DNA of 64,000 nt from Nitrosomonadales bacterium (GTDB lineage Bacteria; Pseudomonadota; Gammaproteobacteria; Burkholderiales; Gallionellaceae), in NCBI GenBank assembly GCA_016199835.1, contig JACQFX010000037.1, positions 16,632 to 80,631 on the forward strand. Direction: 5' to 3'. Positions 26,896 through 35,457 of this stretch are shown in pieces. The notes under the pieces were generated by a model. It was not told the origin of the DNA, made no database searches, and saw nothing but the letters and a program-made list of their open reading frames with translations. Numbering within the stretch: the stretch's first letter is position 1; each line of letters opens with the position of its first letter. Both the position numbers and the translations under genes were made by a program.

Positions 26896-28602
26896 TTACA
26901 AATCCTCCGCCAGTATCACTTCGGACAAACCTTTTCCGCCGGGTACCATGGGGAACACGTTCTCGGTCGGGTCGGTCTGGAAGTCCATGAACACCAGGTC
27001 GTTCTTGCGCGCGAACGCTTCTCTCAGCGCGCCTTCCACGTCGGAAGGCTTGGTCACGCGGATGCCGACATGGCCGTAAGCTTCAGCCAGTTTCACGAAA
27101 TCCGGCAGCGCGTCCATGTAGGATTCGGAATAGCGGTTGCCATGGAAGAACTCCTGCCACTGGCGCACCATGCCGAGGTAACGGTTGTTCAGCGCGATGA
27201 CCTTGATCGGCAGGCGAAACTGCTTGCAGGTGGACAGTTCCTGAATGTTCATCTGGATGCTGCCCTCGCCGGTGACGCAAGCCACGGTCGCGTCGGGATG
27301 CGCGAGCTTCACGCCCATCGCGGCAGGCAGGCCGAAGCCCATGGTGCCCAGGCCGCCGGAATTGATCCAGCGGCGCGGCTGATCGAACTTGTAGTATTGC
27401 GCCGTCCACATCTGGTGCTGGCCCACATCGGAAGTAATGAACGCATCGCCGCCGGTGATCTCGTACAGTTTTTGCAGCACGAACTGCGGCTTGATGACTT
27501 CATCCGAATTCCTGTACAGCAGACAATTCTTGCCGCGCCATTCGTCTATCTGTTTCCACCATGCGACCAGCGCTTGCGCGTCGGGCTGTTGCTTGCTGCT
27601 GTGCAGCACCGCAAGCAGGTCGCCCAGCACATGCGCCACATCGCCGACGATGGGTACATCCACACGCACGCGCTTGGCGATGGAAGAAGGATCTATGTCT
27701 ATGTGAATGATCTTGCGCGGCACCTGGCCAAAGTGCGCAACGTTGCCGATCACGCGGTCGTCGAAGCGCGCCCCCACGGCCAGCAGCACGTCGCAGTTAT
27801 GCATAGCCAGATTCGCTTCGTAGGTGCCATGCATGCCCAGCATGCCGATGAACTGCTTATCCGTCGCAGGATAACCACCCAGCCCCATCAGTGTATTGGT
27901 AATGGGGAAACCCAACAAACGCACCAGTTCGATCAATTGCTTCGAGGCTTCGGACAGCACCACCCCGCCGCCCGCATAGATCATCGGGCGCTTGGCATCC
28001 AGCAACAGTTGCGCGGCCTGCTTGATCTGTCCCTCTTCACCATGCTGTGCGGGATGGTAGGAGCGCACACTCACCGCAGTGGGATAGTTGAATTCCGTTT
28101 TCTGGTTGGACACATCTTTCGGTATATCCACCAGCACCGGCCCGGGGCGCCCGCTCTTGGCCAGATAGAACGCCTTCTTGATCGTGCTCGCAACGTCACG
28201 CACATCCTTGACCAGGAAATTGTGCTTCACACAGGGGCGAGTAATGCCGACCGTGTCCACTTCCTGGAATGCATCCTCACCGATGAAGCTGGTCGGCACC
28301 TGACCGCTGATGATCACCAGCGGAATGGAATCCATATAGGCCGTGGCAATGCCGGTCACCGCATTGGTCGCGCCGGGCCCTGATGTCACCAGCGCAACGC
28401 CCACCTTGTCGGTGGAACGCGCATAACCGTCGGCGGCATGCACTGCTGCCTGCTCATGGCGCACCAGTATATGCTTGACTTTGTCCTGATTGAACAGCGC
28501 GTCATAAATGAACAGCACCGCTCCGCCCGGGTAGCCGAACACATATTCGACCCCCTCCTCCTGCAAACACCTGATGGCTATTTCCGCGCCGGTCAGCTCC
28601 AT
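26896..28602 (-). CDS. ilvB: Acetolactate synthase large (catalytic) subunit
   Basis: A 568-residue ThDP enzyme that condenses pyruvate to acetolactate or acetohydroxybutyrate. The catalytic glutamate is E50 in VRHEQAAVHAADGYAR; the ThDP-binding region reads CVTGEGSIQMNIQEL with the downstream ALNN; FAD-site segments are in the middle. The ATG at 28602 (MELTGAEIAIRC) is preceded by AAGG, and an upstream in-frame extension lies within the promoter. It is the first gene of ilvB-ilvN-ilvC-psd-pssA. Confidence 0.97.
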   Translation of the reverse strand: MELTGAEIAIRCLQEEGVEYVFGYPGGAVLFIYDALFNQDKVKHILVRHEQAAVHAADGYARSTDKVGVALVTSGPGATNAVTGIATAYMDSIPLVIISGQVPTSFIGEDAFQEVDTVGITRPCVKHNFLVKDVRDVASTIKKAFYLAKSGRPGPVLVDIPKDVSNQKTEFNYPTAVSVRSYHPAQHGEEGQIKQAAQLLLDAKRPMIYAGGGVVLSEASKQLIELVRLLGFPITNTLMGLGGYPATDKQFIGMLGMHGTYEANLAMHNCDVLLAVGARFDDRVIGNVAHFGQVPRKIIHIDIDPSSIAKRVRVDVPIVGDVAHVLGDLLAVLHSSKQQPDAQALVAWWKQIDEWRGKNCLLYRNSDEVIKPQFVLQKLYEITGGDAFITSDVGQHQMWTAQYYKFDQPRRWINSGGLGTMGFGLPAAMGVKLAHPDATVACVTGEGSIQMNIQELSTCKQFRLPIKVIALNNRYLGMVRQWQEFFHGNRYSESYMDALPDFVKLAEAYGHVGIRVTKPSDVEGALREAFARKNDLVFMDFQTDPTENVFPMVPGGKGLSEVILAEDL

Positions 28603-28642
28603 GGCAAAACTACCTTGAACTCTAATGATAGAAGAACCGTGC

Positions 28643-28671
28643 AAGATAAAGGTTGGGCGCACTTTGGTCAA
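28643..28671 (-). promoter_or_regulatory. Promoter of the ilvBNC operon
   Basis: On the minus strand TTGACC (28666-28671) and TATCTT (28643-28648) are 17 bases apart, some 40 bases ahead of the ilvB start. Confidence 0.65.
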
Positions 28672-28758
28672 CCCCCAGCACTGTGCGGGAAAGAAGCGGC
28701 AACACCTTCAGCACGATAATTTGCTAGTATTCGTTACCCTTTCCCGGAGCAATGCAAA

Positions 28759-29328
28759 CTGGCCAGCCGCGACGAACTTTCCAAATTCCTCGCCGAAACC
28801 GAACGCCGCGCTTACAAACAGGCACAGTTCGCGGTGCGCGACGAGCATGCGGCCCTGGATATTGTGCAGGACGCCATGCTGAAGCTCGCCGACAAATATG
28901 CTGACAATCCGGTCGAGGAACTGCCCATGCTGTTCCAGCGCATCCTGCAAAATACCATACGCGACCATTACCGGCGGCAGAAGGTACGCTCGACCTGGAT
29001 CACGCTGTTTTCATCGCTGTTTCCGCAACACGGAGAAGAGGAACACGACCCGCTGGACACGCTGCAAGACAAAGATAACAATAGTCAGGCTCCCACGCCC
29101 GACGTCTCGCTGGCACAAACGCAAGTCCTTGCGTTAATTGAAGAAGCACTGATCAAGCTGCCCGCGCGTCAACGCGAAGCCTTCCTGCTGCGTTATTGGG
29201 AGGACATGGACACGGCGACAACTGCGGCGGTCATGGGATGCTCGGAGGGCAGCGTGAAAACCCACTGCTCCCGCGCAACCCACGCGCTGGCGGTCGCATT
29301 GAAAGAAAAAGGAGTGGACTTGTCATGA
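28759..29328 (+). CDS. ECF-like sigma factor with probable CTG start
   Basis: A 189-residue sigma-70 family protein. Region 2 includes ERRAYKQAQFAVRDEHAALDIVQDAMLKLADKY and FQRILQNTIRDHYRRQKVRSTW; region 4 includes LPARQREAFLLRYWEDMDTATTAAVMGCSEGSVKTHCSRA. Family-like sequence continues upstream of the first GTG (28834) to a CTG at 28759, which has GGAG eight bases before it. Between that CTG and the in-frame TAA at 28717 there is no ATG, GTG or TTG. A nearby ATG (28752) is out of frame. So either CTG initiates or a frameshift is present. It heads an operon with DUF3619 and DUF3106 genes. Confidence 0.85.
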   Translation: MASRDELSKFLAETERRAYKQAQFAVRDEHAALDIVQDAMLKLADKYADNPVEELPMLFQRILQNTIRDHYRRQKVRSTWITLFSSLFPQHGEEEHDPLDTLQDKDNNSQAPTPDVSLAQTQVLALIEEALIKLPARQREAFLLRYWEDMDTATTAAVMGCSEGSVKTHCSRATHALAVALKEKGVDLS

Positions 29329-29672
29329 ACCACGAACTTGATACCAAACAGATCAGGCAACATCTCAACCGTTCTGCTGCCCAACTGGACCAGCCGACAG
29401 TGGAGAAGCTGCGCGAGGCGCGCATGCAGGCGCTATCGCGCCACCACGCGCGCAGCACGGCACCGGCTTTCGCCTGGGCGTCCGCTCTGGCCGGCTCCGG
29501 ACATACTGCCGGGTCGCATCGCAGCCACTATCACTGGGCTGCCATCATACTGTTCGCCGCCTGTTTATTCAGTGGCATCACCTATTGGCAAGGCACCCAG
29601 GATAACGACGATAGCGATGTGGACATCGCCATCCTGACGGATGAGATGCCGATAGATGTCTATGTGGATTGA
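29325..29672 (+). CDS. DUF3619 family protein, putative membrane anti-sigma partner
   Basis: A 115-residue protein that overlaps the sigma gene by four bases (ATGA). A helical cytoplasmic part (DTKQIRQHLNRSAAQLDQPTVEKLREARMQAL) precedes one membrane helix (WAAIILFAACLFSGITYW) and an acidic tail (DVDIAILTDEMPIDVYVD). The single-pass topology and its place after the sigma gene suggest an anti-sigma or sensor role; the family is uncharacterised. Confidence 0.8.
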   Translation: MNHELDTKQIRQHLNRSAAQLDQPTVEKLREARMQALSRHHARSTAPAFAWASALAGSGHTAGSHRSHYHWAAIILFAACLFSGITYWQGTQDNDDSDVDIAILTDEMPIDVYVD

Positions 29673-29682
29673 ACGGTAAAGC

Positions 29683-30084
29683 ATGCGCACTCCCCACCGT
29701 TTGCTCGCGCTGATCATTGTCACGTTGCTGTACCTGCCCGCACTGCTTGCCGCGAAACCGTGGACTGAACTCACCCCACTACAACAGGAAGCTCTGGCGC
29801 CGCTGGTCAAAAACTGGGACTCCCTGCCGGAAAAACGGCAACAGCATCTGCTCAAGTATGTGAAGCATTATCAGGATCTTCCTCCTGCCAAAAGGAAGCG
29901 CATGCATGACCAATTAGTCGCATGGAGCGGGCTGACACCGGAGCAACACCGGCGCGCCAGGGAAAAGTACAAGGCCTTCAACCAGGTGCCACCGGAAAAA
30001 CGCGAACAAGTCCGGCAGATGGTACGCGAGCGCGAAGCAAACAAGGCTGCGAGCGGCGTAGCACCGATCACACCCGTTCGTTGA
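29683..30084 (+). CDS. DUF3106 family exported protein
   Basis: A 133-residue protein with a signal peptide (about 1-23) and a periplasmic helical domain rich in Trp, Pro, Lys and Arg. Repeated motifs of the form WxxLTPxQQ and LPPxKRxRM (PWTELTPLQQEAL, LPEKRQQHLLKY, LPPAKRKRMHDQL, LTPEQHRRAREKY) resemble short helix-turn repeats. It follows the DUF3619 gene by ten bases. The three-gene set is common in betaproteobacteria; function unknown. Confidence 0.82.
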   Translation: MRTPHRLLALIIVTLLYLPALLAAKPWTELTPLQQEALAPLVKNWDSLPEKRQQHLLKYVKHYQDLPPAKRKRMHDQLVAWSGLTPEQHRRAREKYKAFNQVPPEKREQVRQMVREREANKAASGVAPITPVR

Positions 30085-30096
30085 TATTCAAAACCG

Positions 30097-31173
30097 TCAG
30101 CGTCTTTCCGTCCTCCACAGCATCCCCGCCGCGAGTATCGAGAACACTATCGGCATCGCCGTCGCGCTGAGCAACGGCTGCCAATCGTTGATTGCTCCCA
30201 GACTCGCGAACAGGCGTCCGAGGAAGTGGAAAGACAAGCCCAGCACGATGCCCATGAAAATCTTGCCGCTGATACCGCCTTCTCGCCTGTGGTGCGCTGC
30301 GAACGGCAAAGCCAGCAACAGCATCACCAGCACCGCAAACGGGTAGACCAGCTTGGTCCACATGGCGATCTCATAGCGCGCAGTCTTCTGGTGGTTGTCG
30401 CGCAGATGCTGGACGTAATGGTAAAGATTCCATGCCGACATCTGCTCCGGCACCACCAGCAGCACGCTCAACAGATCGGGGTTGAGCACCGAGTGCCATT
30501 CCATGCCGGGCTGGTTGCTCACGGACGTTCCCTGCTTGCTGAAACTGGTCTGCGTGACGCCCTCCAGTTGCCAGCGATTCTCTTCCACGAACGTGGCACG
30601 TTTGGCCGCCGTGATGGCGCGCAGATGGTAACTCTCGTCGAACTCGTAAATGCTGATGTTCAGCAGCGAGGTATCCGGCAGCACGTTCTTCACGTTAACG
30701 AAACTGCTCGCATCCTTGACCCATACACCGGAGCGGAATTCCTTCACCGTCACCTCCGAATTCTGCGCCTTGAGCCGCATGCTTTGCGCCATGCGCTCGC
30801 TCGGCGGCGCCAGTATTTCGCCGCAAAAATAACTCAGCAGCACCAGCGGCAAACCAATCCTGAACAATGCCTTCACCATCTGCCGCAACGAAGCGCCGGA
30901 AGATCGATACACCACCAGTTCGGAATTTGCCGCCATCTGCACCAGCGCAAAAATGGCACCGATCAGGATCGCCACCGGAAACAGGTCATAGATATGGCTG
31001 GGAACAGTCAGCAGCACGTACAGCAGGACGTAGCCCAAACTATAGTTGCCATGACCCATCACGCTCAGTTCATGGATCAGATCGAGAAAAGAGAACAACA
31101 TCAGCAAGGCCGTGAACACCAGCGCAATGCTGGAGTAAATCTCGCGTGCAAGATACCGGGTCAGCAGTTTCAT
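30097..31173 (-). CDS. lptG: LPS export permease LptG
   Basis: A 358-residue inner-membrane subunit of the LptB2FG transporter that extracts lipopolysaccharide. It begins MKLLTRYLAREIYSSIALVF, has three N-terminal and three C-terminal membrane helices and a periplasmic beta-jellyroll between them. Length is normal. It overlaps lptF by four bases and converges with the DUF3106 gene. Confidence 0.95.
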   Translation of the reverse strand: MKLLTRYLAREIYSSIALVFTALLMLFSFLDLIHELSVMGHGNYSLGYVLLYVLLTVPSHIYDLFPVAILIGAIFALVQMAANSELVVYRSSGASLRQMVKALFRIGLPLVLLSYFCGEILAPPSERMAQSMRLKAQNSEVTVKEFRSGVWVKDASSFVNVKNVLPDTSLLNISIYEFDESYHLRAITAAKRATFVEENRWQLEGVTQTSFSKQGTSVSNQPGMEWHSVLNPDLLSVLLVVPEQMSAWNLYHYVQHLRDNHQKTARYEIAMWTKLVYPFAVLVMLLLALPFAAHHRREGGISGKIFMGIVLGLSFHFLGRLFASLGAINDWQPLLSATAMPIVFSILAAGMLWRTERR

Positions 31174-32330
31174 CGCAGCAGCCTGCGCAGGGAGAGCACC
31201 GACATCCTGCGATAAAACATGAACACCAGCAGCGCGAACATCGCCGCATGCAGATCAAACAGCCCAGCCACCGCCCCCATTTTCTCCTGCCCCACCCAGG
31301 TATTGGTGACGCTGATCATGTTGTTGTAGACCATGTAGATCACTATCGCCATGATCAGATTCAGCGAACGCCCGGCACGCGGATTGACGAAGGCCAGCGG
31401 GATGGCCAGCAGCGCCAGGACCAATGCGCTAATCGGCAACCCCAGCCGCCATTCCAGCTCTGAAATGTTCCAGCTGGTCGGATGCTGCAACAGATACAAG
31501 GTGGATCGCGATTGCACCGGATCATTGCTGCGCATAGCTTCCACCGCTTCGATACGCATGGCATAACGCTCGAACTCAACGGTGCGGAAATCGCGCTGCC
31601 CCGGCGTGCCCTCGTAGCGCGTGCCATTCAGCAACACCAGAAAACGGTCGCCATTCGGCTCGGTCTGCTGCAAACCCTCCTTCGCCACCATGATCCCGGT
31701 TCTGCCGTTCTGCACCGACTGCACGAAAATGTTGCTTACTCGATTCTGTCCCGCACTGATGTTTTCGATGAAATACACGCGGTCTGCCTGCCTGGATTCG
31801 CGGAAAGCGCCGGGCGTAGCGGCGGTCACATCGTCGCGACTGTTTAAACGATGTTTGAATTCCTCCGCCTTGCTCATCGCCCAGGGCGACAGCACCATGC
31901 TCAACAGCGCGATCACGCCCACCACCGGCAAGGCATACGCCAGCACCGGGCGTATCCAGCGCGTCAATCCGATGCCGGAACAAAACCACACCACCATCTC
32001 GCTGTCGCGGTAGCTGCGCGTCAATGTCAGCAACACCGACATGAACAGGCTGATGGAAAGCAGAACCGGCAGATAATTCAAGGCGGCGAAACCCATCAAC
32101 ACCAGCACACCGTCCACGGCCAGCAGGCCGCTGACCGACTCGCCCAGCAGACGGATCAACTGACTGAGCACGACGATGCCGAGCAGAATAGAGAACACCA
32201 GCAAACCCATGGTGGCGAACTCGCGCACCAGCGAACGGTGGAAGATACCCTGACGCAATGGGTTTATCCGTGACGAACCGGATTCCTGCCGCTTTGACTT
32301 TTGAGTGTTAGTTTGCGGATAATCCGGCAT
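31170..32330 (-). CDS. lptF: LPS export permease LptF
   Basis: A YjgP/YjgQ family permease, partner of LptG. IFHRSLVREFATMGLLVFSILLGIVVLSQLIRLL is the conserved first segment. The ATG at 32330 gives 386 residues, with a charged extension before that segment, no ribosome site, and overlap with the pepA promoter. An internal TTG at 32258 (MRQGIFHRS) would give 362 residues, nearer the family length. I give the outer start as the limit; the TTG is at least as likely. Confidence 0.92.
   Translation of the reverse strand: MPDYPQTNTQKSKRQESGSSRINPLRQGIFHRSLVREFATMGLLVFSILLGIVVLSQLIRLLGESVSGLLAVDGVLVLMGFAALNYLPVLLSISLFMSVLLTLTRSYRDSEMVVWFCSGIGLTRWIRPVLAYALPVVGVIALLSMVLSPWAMSKAEEFKHRLNSRDDVTAATPGAFRESRQADRVYFIENISAGQNRVSNIFVQSVQNGRTGIMVAKEGLQQTEPNGDRFLVLLNGTRYEGTPGQRDFRTVEFERYAMRIEAVEAMRSNDPVQSRSTLYLLQHPTSWNISELEWRLGLPISALVLALLAIPLAFVNPRAGRSLNLIMAIVIYMVYNNMISVTNTWVGQEKMGAVAGLFDLHAAMFALLVFMFYRRMSVLSLRRLLR
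32294..32323 (+). promoter_or_regulatory. Promoter of pepA
   Basis: TTGACT (32294-32299) and GATAAT (32318-32323) are 18 bases apart, 40 bases before the pepA start. It overlaps the 5' part of the longest lptF frame. Confidence 0.6.
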
Positions 32331-32364
32331 CTGACGCAGTTTGAGTTAATTTAAGGAGAAGCAG

Positions 32365-33852
32365 GTGGAATTTAGCATAAAACAAGGTAGCCCGGAAAAA
32401 CTGCACAGCGCTTGCGTAGTAGTCGGCGTATTCGAAGGCGGCAAGTTGTCCGCTGCGGCCCAGGTTCTGGACAAAGCCTCCAGACACCATCTCAGCGATC
32501 TCATTGCACGCGGCGATCTGAGCGGCAAGGCTGCCTCCACCCTGCTACTGCACAAGGTGAGCGGCATTGCTGCCGAGCGCGTGCTGCTGGTCGGCCTGGG
32601 CAAGGCTGGCGAACAGAACAACAAGACCAGCGTGGATATCCTGCGCGCCACATTCAAAGCCCTGCAAGATACTCCGGCAAAAGATGCCGCGCTGTATTGC
32701 GCAGATGATACCGTCGGCAAGGACGCGGCATGGGTCATCAGGCAAGCCGTGCTCGCCGCTGCCGAGAGCGGCTATCGCGCCGACAGCCTGAAAAGCAAAC
32801 CCGCCAAGCCCTCCACGCTCAAGCACATCACTTTCGCCACACTGGATAAACCTGCTGCCGGACTGAAGGCCACGCTCGATCAAACCGTCGCCATCGCGCA
32901 TGGCATGGAACTCACCAGGACGCTGGGCGACCTGCCGGGCAACATCTGCACGCCGACCTACCTCGCCGCGAAAGCGCTCGCTCTGGCCAAGGCGCACAAG
33001 AGTATCAAGACCACGGTGCTGGAAGAAAAGGATATGCAGAAACTCGGCATGGGTTCCTTCCTTTCTGTCACGCGCGGCAGCGAACAACCCGCCAAACTCA
33101 TCACGCTGGAATATCAGGGCACAGACAAGAAACAGAAACCCGTCGCCCTCGTCGGCAAGGGCATCACTTTCGACTCCGGCGGCATCTCGCTTAAGCCCGG
33201 CGCCGAAATGGATGAGATGAAATACGACATGTGCGGCGCAGCCAGCGTACTGGGCACCATGCAAGCCATCGCCGAGATGGGACTCAAGCTCAACGTGGTC
33301 GGCATCATTCCCGCCTGCGAAAACCTGCCCAGCGGCTCCGCCACCAAACCCGGCGACATTGTCACCAGCATGTCCGGACAGACCATAGAGATACTCAACA
33401 CCGACGCCGAAGGCCGCCTCATTCTGTGCGATGCGCTGACCTACGCGGGCAAGTTCAAACCCGACACCGTGATCGACATTGCCACGCTCACCGGCGCCTG
33501 CGTCATCGCGCTGGGCCACGTGGTCAGCGGCCTGCTCAGCAATCAGGATGATCTGGCGCAAGAGTTGCTGGCCGCAGGCGAACAGGCGCATGACCGCGTC
33601 TGGCAACTGCCGCTGTATGACGACTATCAGCCTCTGCTCGACAGCAACTTCGCCGACATGCAGAACATAGGTGGACGCGCAGGCGGCACCATCACGGCGG
33701 CCTGTTTCCTCGCGCGCTTCACCAAGGATTATCGCTGGGCGCATCTGGACATCGCGGGCACCGCATGGAAATCCGGCAAGGAAAAAGGCGCGACCGGCAG
33801 GCCGGTGCCGCTGCTGGCGCAATACCTCATCAACCGTACAAGCGGAAAATAA
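32365..33852 (+). CDS. pepA: Leucyl aminopeptidase PepA
   Basis: A 495-residue M17 zinc/manganese aminopeptidase. The C-terminal catalytic domain shows VGKGITFDSGGISLKPG (metal-site Lys and Asp) and the signature NTDAEGRLIL; the N-terminal domain is the macro-like regulatory domain. The GTG start at 32365 has AAGGAG six bases upstream. In relatives pepA is followed by holC and valS; here a broken holC start and foreign-looking genes intervene. Confidence 0.96.
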   Translation: MEFSIKQGSPEKLHSACVVVGVFEGGKLSAAAQVLDKASRHHLSDLIARGDLSGKAASTLLLHKVSGIAAERVLLVGLGKAGEQNNKTSVDILRATFKALQDTPAKDAALYCADDTVGKDAAWVIRQAVLAAAESGYRADSLKSKPAKPSTLKHITFATLDKPAAGLKATLDQTVAIAHGMELTRTLGDLPGNICTPTYLAAKALALAKAHKSIKTTVLEEKDMQKLGMGSFLSVTRGSEQPAKLITLEYQGTDKKQKPVALVGKGITFDSGGISLKPGAEMDEMKYDMCGAASVLGTMQAIAEMGLKLNVVGIIPACENLPSGSATKPGDIVTSMSGQTIEILNTDAEGRLILCDALTYAGKFKPDTVIDIATLTGACVIALGHVVSGLLSNQDDLAQELLAAGEQAHDRVWQLPLYDDYQPLLDSNFADMQNIGGRAGGTITAACFLARFTKDYRWAHLDIAGTAWKSGKEKGATGRPVPLLAQYLINRTSGK

Positions 33853-33858
33853 ATCCGG

Positions 33859-33939
33859 AACCACGGAAGACACGGAAAAATCAAGACCCCGGCTTGGACT
33901 GAAATGGCCTTTTCCGTGTTATCCGTGCCTTCCGTGGTT
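33859..33939. repeat. Palindromic array of ACGGAAGAC-type short repeats
   Basis: The left arm (33859-33879) has two direct units (CCACGGAAGA, CACGGAAAA); the right arm (33910-33939) has three inverted units (TTTCCGTGTT, ATCCGTGCCT, TCCGTGGTT). The outer ends AACCACGGAA and TTCCGTGGTT match perfectly. It begins seven bases after the pepA stop and ends just before the broken holC copy. Confidence 0.75.
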
Positions 33940-33953
33940 AAATGTTTTTAACC

Positions 33954-34034
33954 ATGATCAAAGTTGATTCTCACACCGGCACCGGCGACATGCTGCGCAC
34001 CGCCTGCCGACTACGGTTTAACGATACGCTATGA
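33954..34034 (+). pseudogene. holC: 5' fragment of holC (duplicate, truncated)
   Basis: An ATG at 33954 opens MIKVDSHTGTGDMLRTACRL, which matches the start of intact HolC at 38587 ([20 protein letters not shown]). The DNA agrees over roughly 60 bases with scattered differences, then diverges, and the frame ends at 34034. It sits just after pepA, where holC stands in relatives. This marks the left junction of the insert that carries the next three genes. Confidence 0.75.
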
Positions 34035-35404
34035 AAACCGGGGATTCATTAACCTTCAAGCAAAAAACACAACTCCAGCAGGCGCAGATGATGCACCAGG
34101 CCGGCCGGCTGGCGGAGGCGGGAGCAACCTACAGCAGGCTCCTCAGGTATTTTCCGGATAATTTCCAGTTGCTCACCGGGTTGGGCACCATCGCGCTGCA
34201 ACAGGGCAATCTTGACGAGAGCGTGCGTCTGTTGCGGTTGTCGCTGCAAGCCGAGCCCGACCAGCCGCTGACGCTATCCAACCTCGGTGTCGCATGCAAA
34301 CGACTCAGCCATCTGGATGAAGCCCTGACATGCTATGACCGGGCGATCGCTCTGAAGCCCGACTACGTCGAGGCTTACAACAACCGCGGCAACATACTCA
34401 AAAATCTCCGGCGGCCGGATGAAGCGCTACGCGATTACAACCGCGCCATCGCACTGCGCCCCGACTATGCAGCCGGTCACTGGAACAAAGCCTTCATCAA
34501 GCTGCTCATGGGCGACTATGCGGAAGGCTGGCAGCTTTACGAATGGGGCTGGCGATCCGGTGATCGTGGTACCGCCCGGAGCTTCCCTCAGCCCCTGTGG
34601 CTGGGACAGGAAACCTTGCAAGGCAAGACCTTGCTGATCCATGCCGAGCAGGGACTCGGCGACTTCATCCAGTTCTGCCGCTACGCTCCCATGGTGGAAG
34701 CGCTGGACGCCAGGGTGATAATCGAAGCTCCTTCCTCGCTGCTTGCACTGACCTCGACACTGGGAGGAGATTTCATGCTCGTCGAAAAAGGTCAGCCGTT
34801 GCCGGCCTTCGATCTGCATTGTCCCGTCATGAGCCTGCCGCTCGCATTCAAAACCACGCTCGACACCGTTCCCGCATCCATCCCCTATCTCCATGCCGCC
34901 CCGGCCAAACGCGAAACGTGGCGGCAACGGCTGGGAGAAAAAAAATGCCCCCGCATAGGCCTGGCATGGTCGGGAAATCCGGCGCACACCAACGACTACA
35001 ATCGCAGCCTCTCCCTCCATGCGCTCGCGCCACTGCTGCAACTGCCTCTGGAATTCCATGCATTGCAGAAAGACCTCCGGCCGGACGACGCATCTGCCTT
35101 GTCCGCCTCCGGACAGGTGCATTTGCACCACCAGGCGCTGCGCGATTTCTCCGATACGGCGGCACTTGTACAGGAGATGGACCTGATCATTTCCGTGGAC
35201 ACTTCGCTCGCGCATCTCGCTGGCGCGCTGGGACACCCGGTCTGGATACTGCTTCCCCATGCGCCGGATTATCGCTGGCTGCTGGATCGCACCGACAGCC
35301 CGTGGTATCCCTCGGCTACGCTGTTCCGGCAACCGTTCATCGGAGACTGGGCATCCGTGATTGCCACGCTAGAAAAGCGGCTGAACGAAATGGGCAACTG
35401 CTGA
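34031..35404 (+). CDS. TPR protein with glycosyltransferase-like C-terminal domain
   Basis: A 457-residue soluble protein. Residues about 15-175 are four to five TPR units (for example CYDRAIALKPDYVEAYNNRGNIL and DYNRAIALRPDYAAGHWNKAF). The C-terminal half (about 190-450) resembles GT-B family 9/41-like domains common in TPR proteins: LLIHAEQGLGDFIQFCRYAP, PRIGLAWSGNPAH and ISVDTSLAHLAGALGHPVWILLP. It may modify a glycan or protein; substrate unknown. Its ATG overlaps the stop of the holC fragment. It is the first gene of the insert between pepA and holC. Confidence 0.8.
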   Translation: MKTGDSLTFKQKTQLQQAQMMHQAGRLAEAGATYSRLLRYFPDNFQLLTGLGTIALQQGNLDESVRLLRLSLQAEPDQPLTLSNLGVACKRLSHLDEALTCYDRAIALKPDYVEAYNNRGNILKNLRRPDEALRDYNRAIALRPDYAAGHWNKAFIKLLMGDYAEGWQLYEWGWRSGDRGTARSFPQPLWLGQETLQGKTLLIHAEQGLGDFIQFCRYAPMVEALDARVIIEAPSSLLALTSTLGGDFMLVEKGQPLPAFDLHCPVMSLPLAFKTTLDTVPASIPYLHAAPAKRETWRQRLGEKKCPRIGLAWSGNPAHTNDYNRSLSLHALAPLLQLPLEFHALQKDLRPDDASALSASGQVHLHHQALRDFSDTAALVQEMDLIISVDTSLAHLAGALGHPVWILLPHAPDYRWLLDRTDSPWYPSATLFRQPFIGDWASVIATLEKRLNEMGNC

Positions 35405-35457
35405 GACCATACATCCGCCCCGGCATTTTTCGCCCAAAATCATATATCATCCCACCC

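Noticed and set aside
26869..28383. 504-residue open frame on the plus strand across ilvB
   Set aside because: It is antisense to a clear acetolactate synthase gene; its translation is His/Arg/Gln-rich with no domain, an effect of GC-rich codon use.
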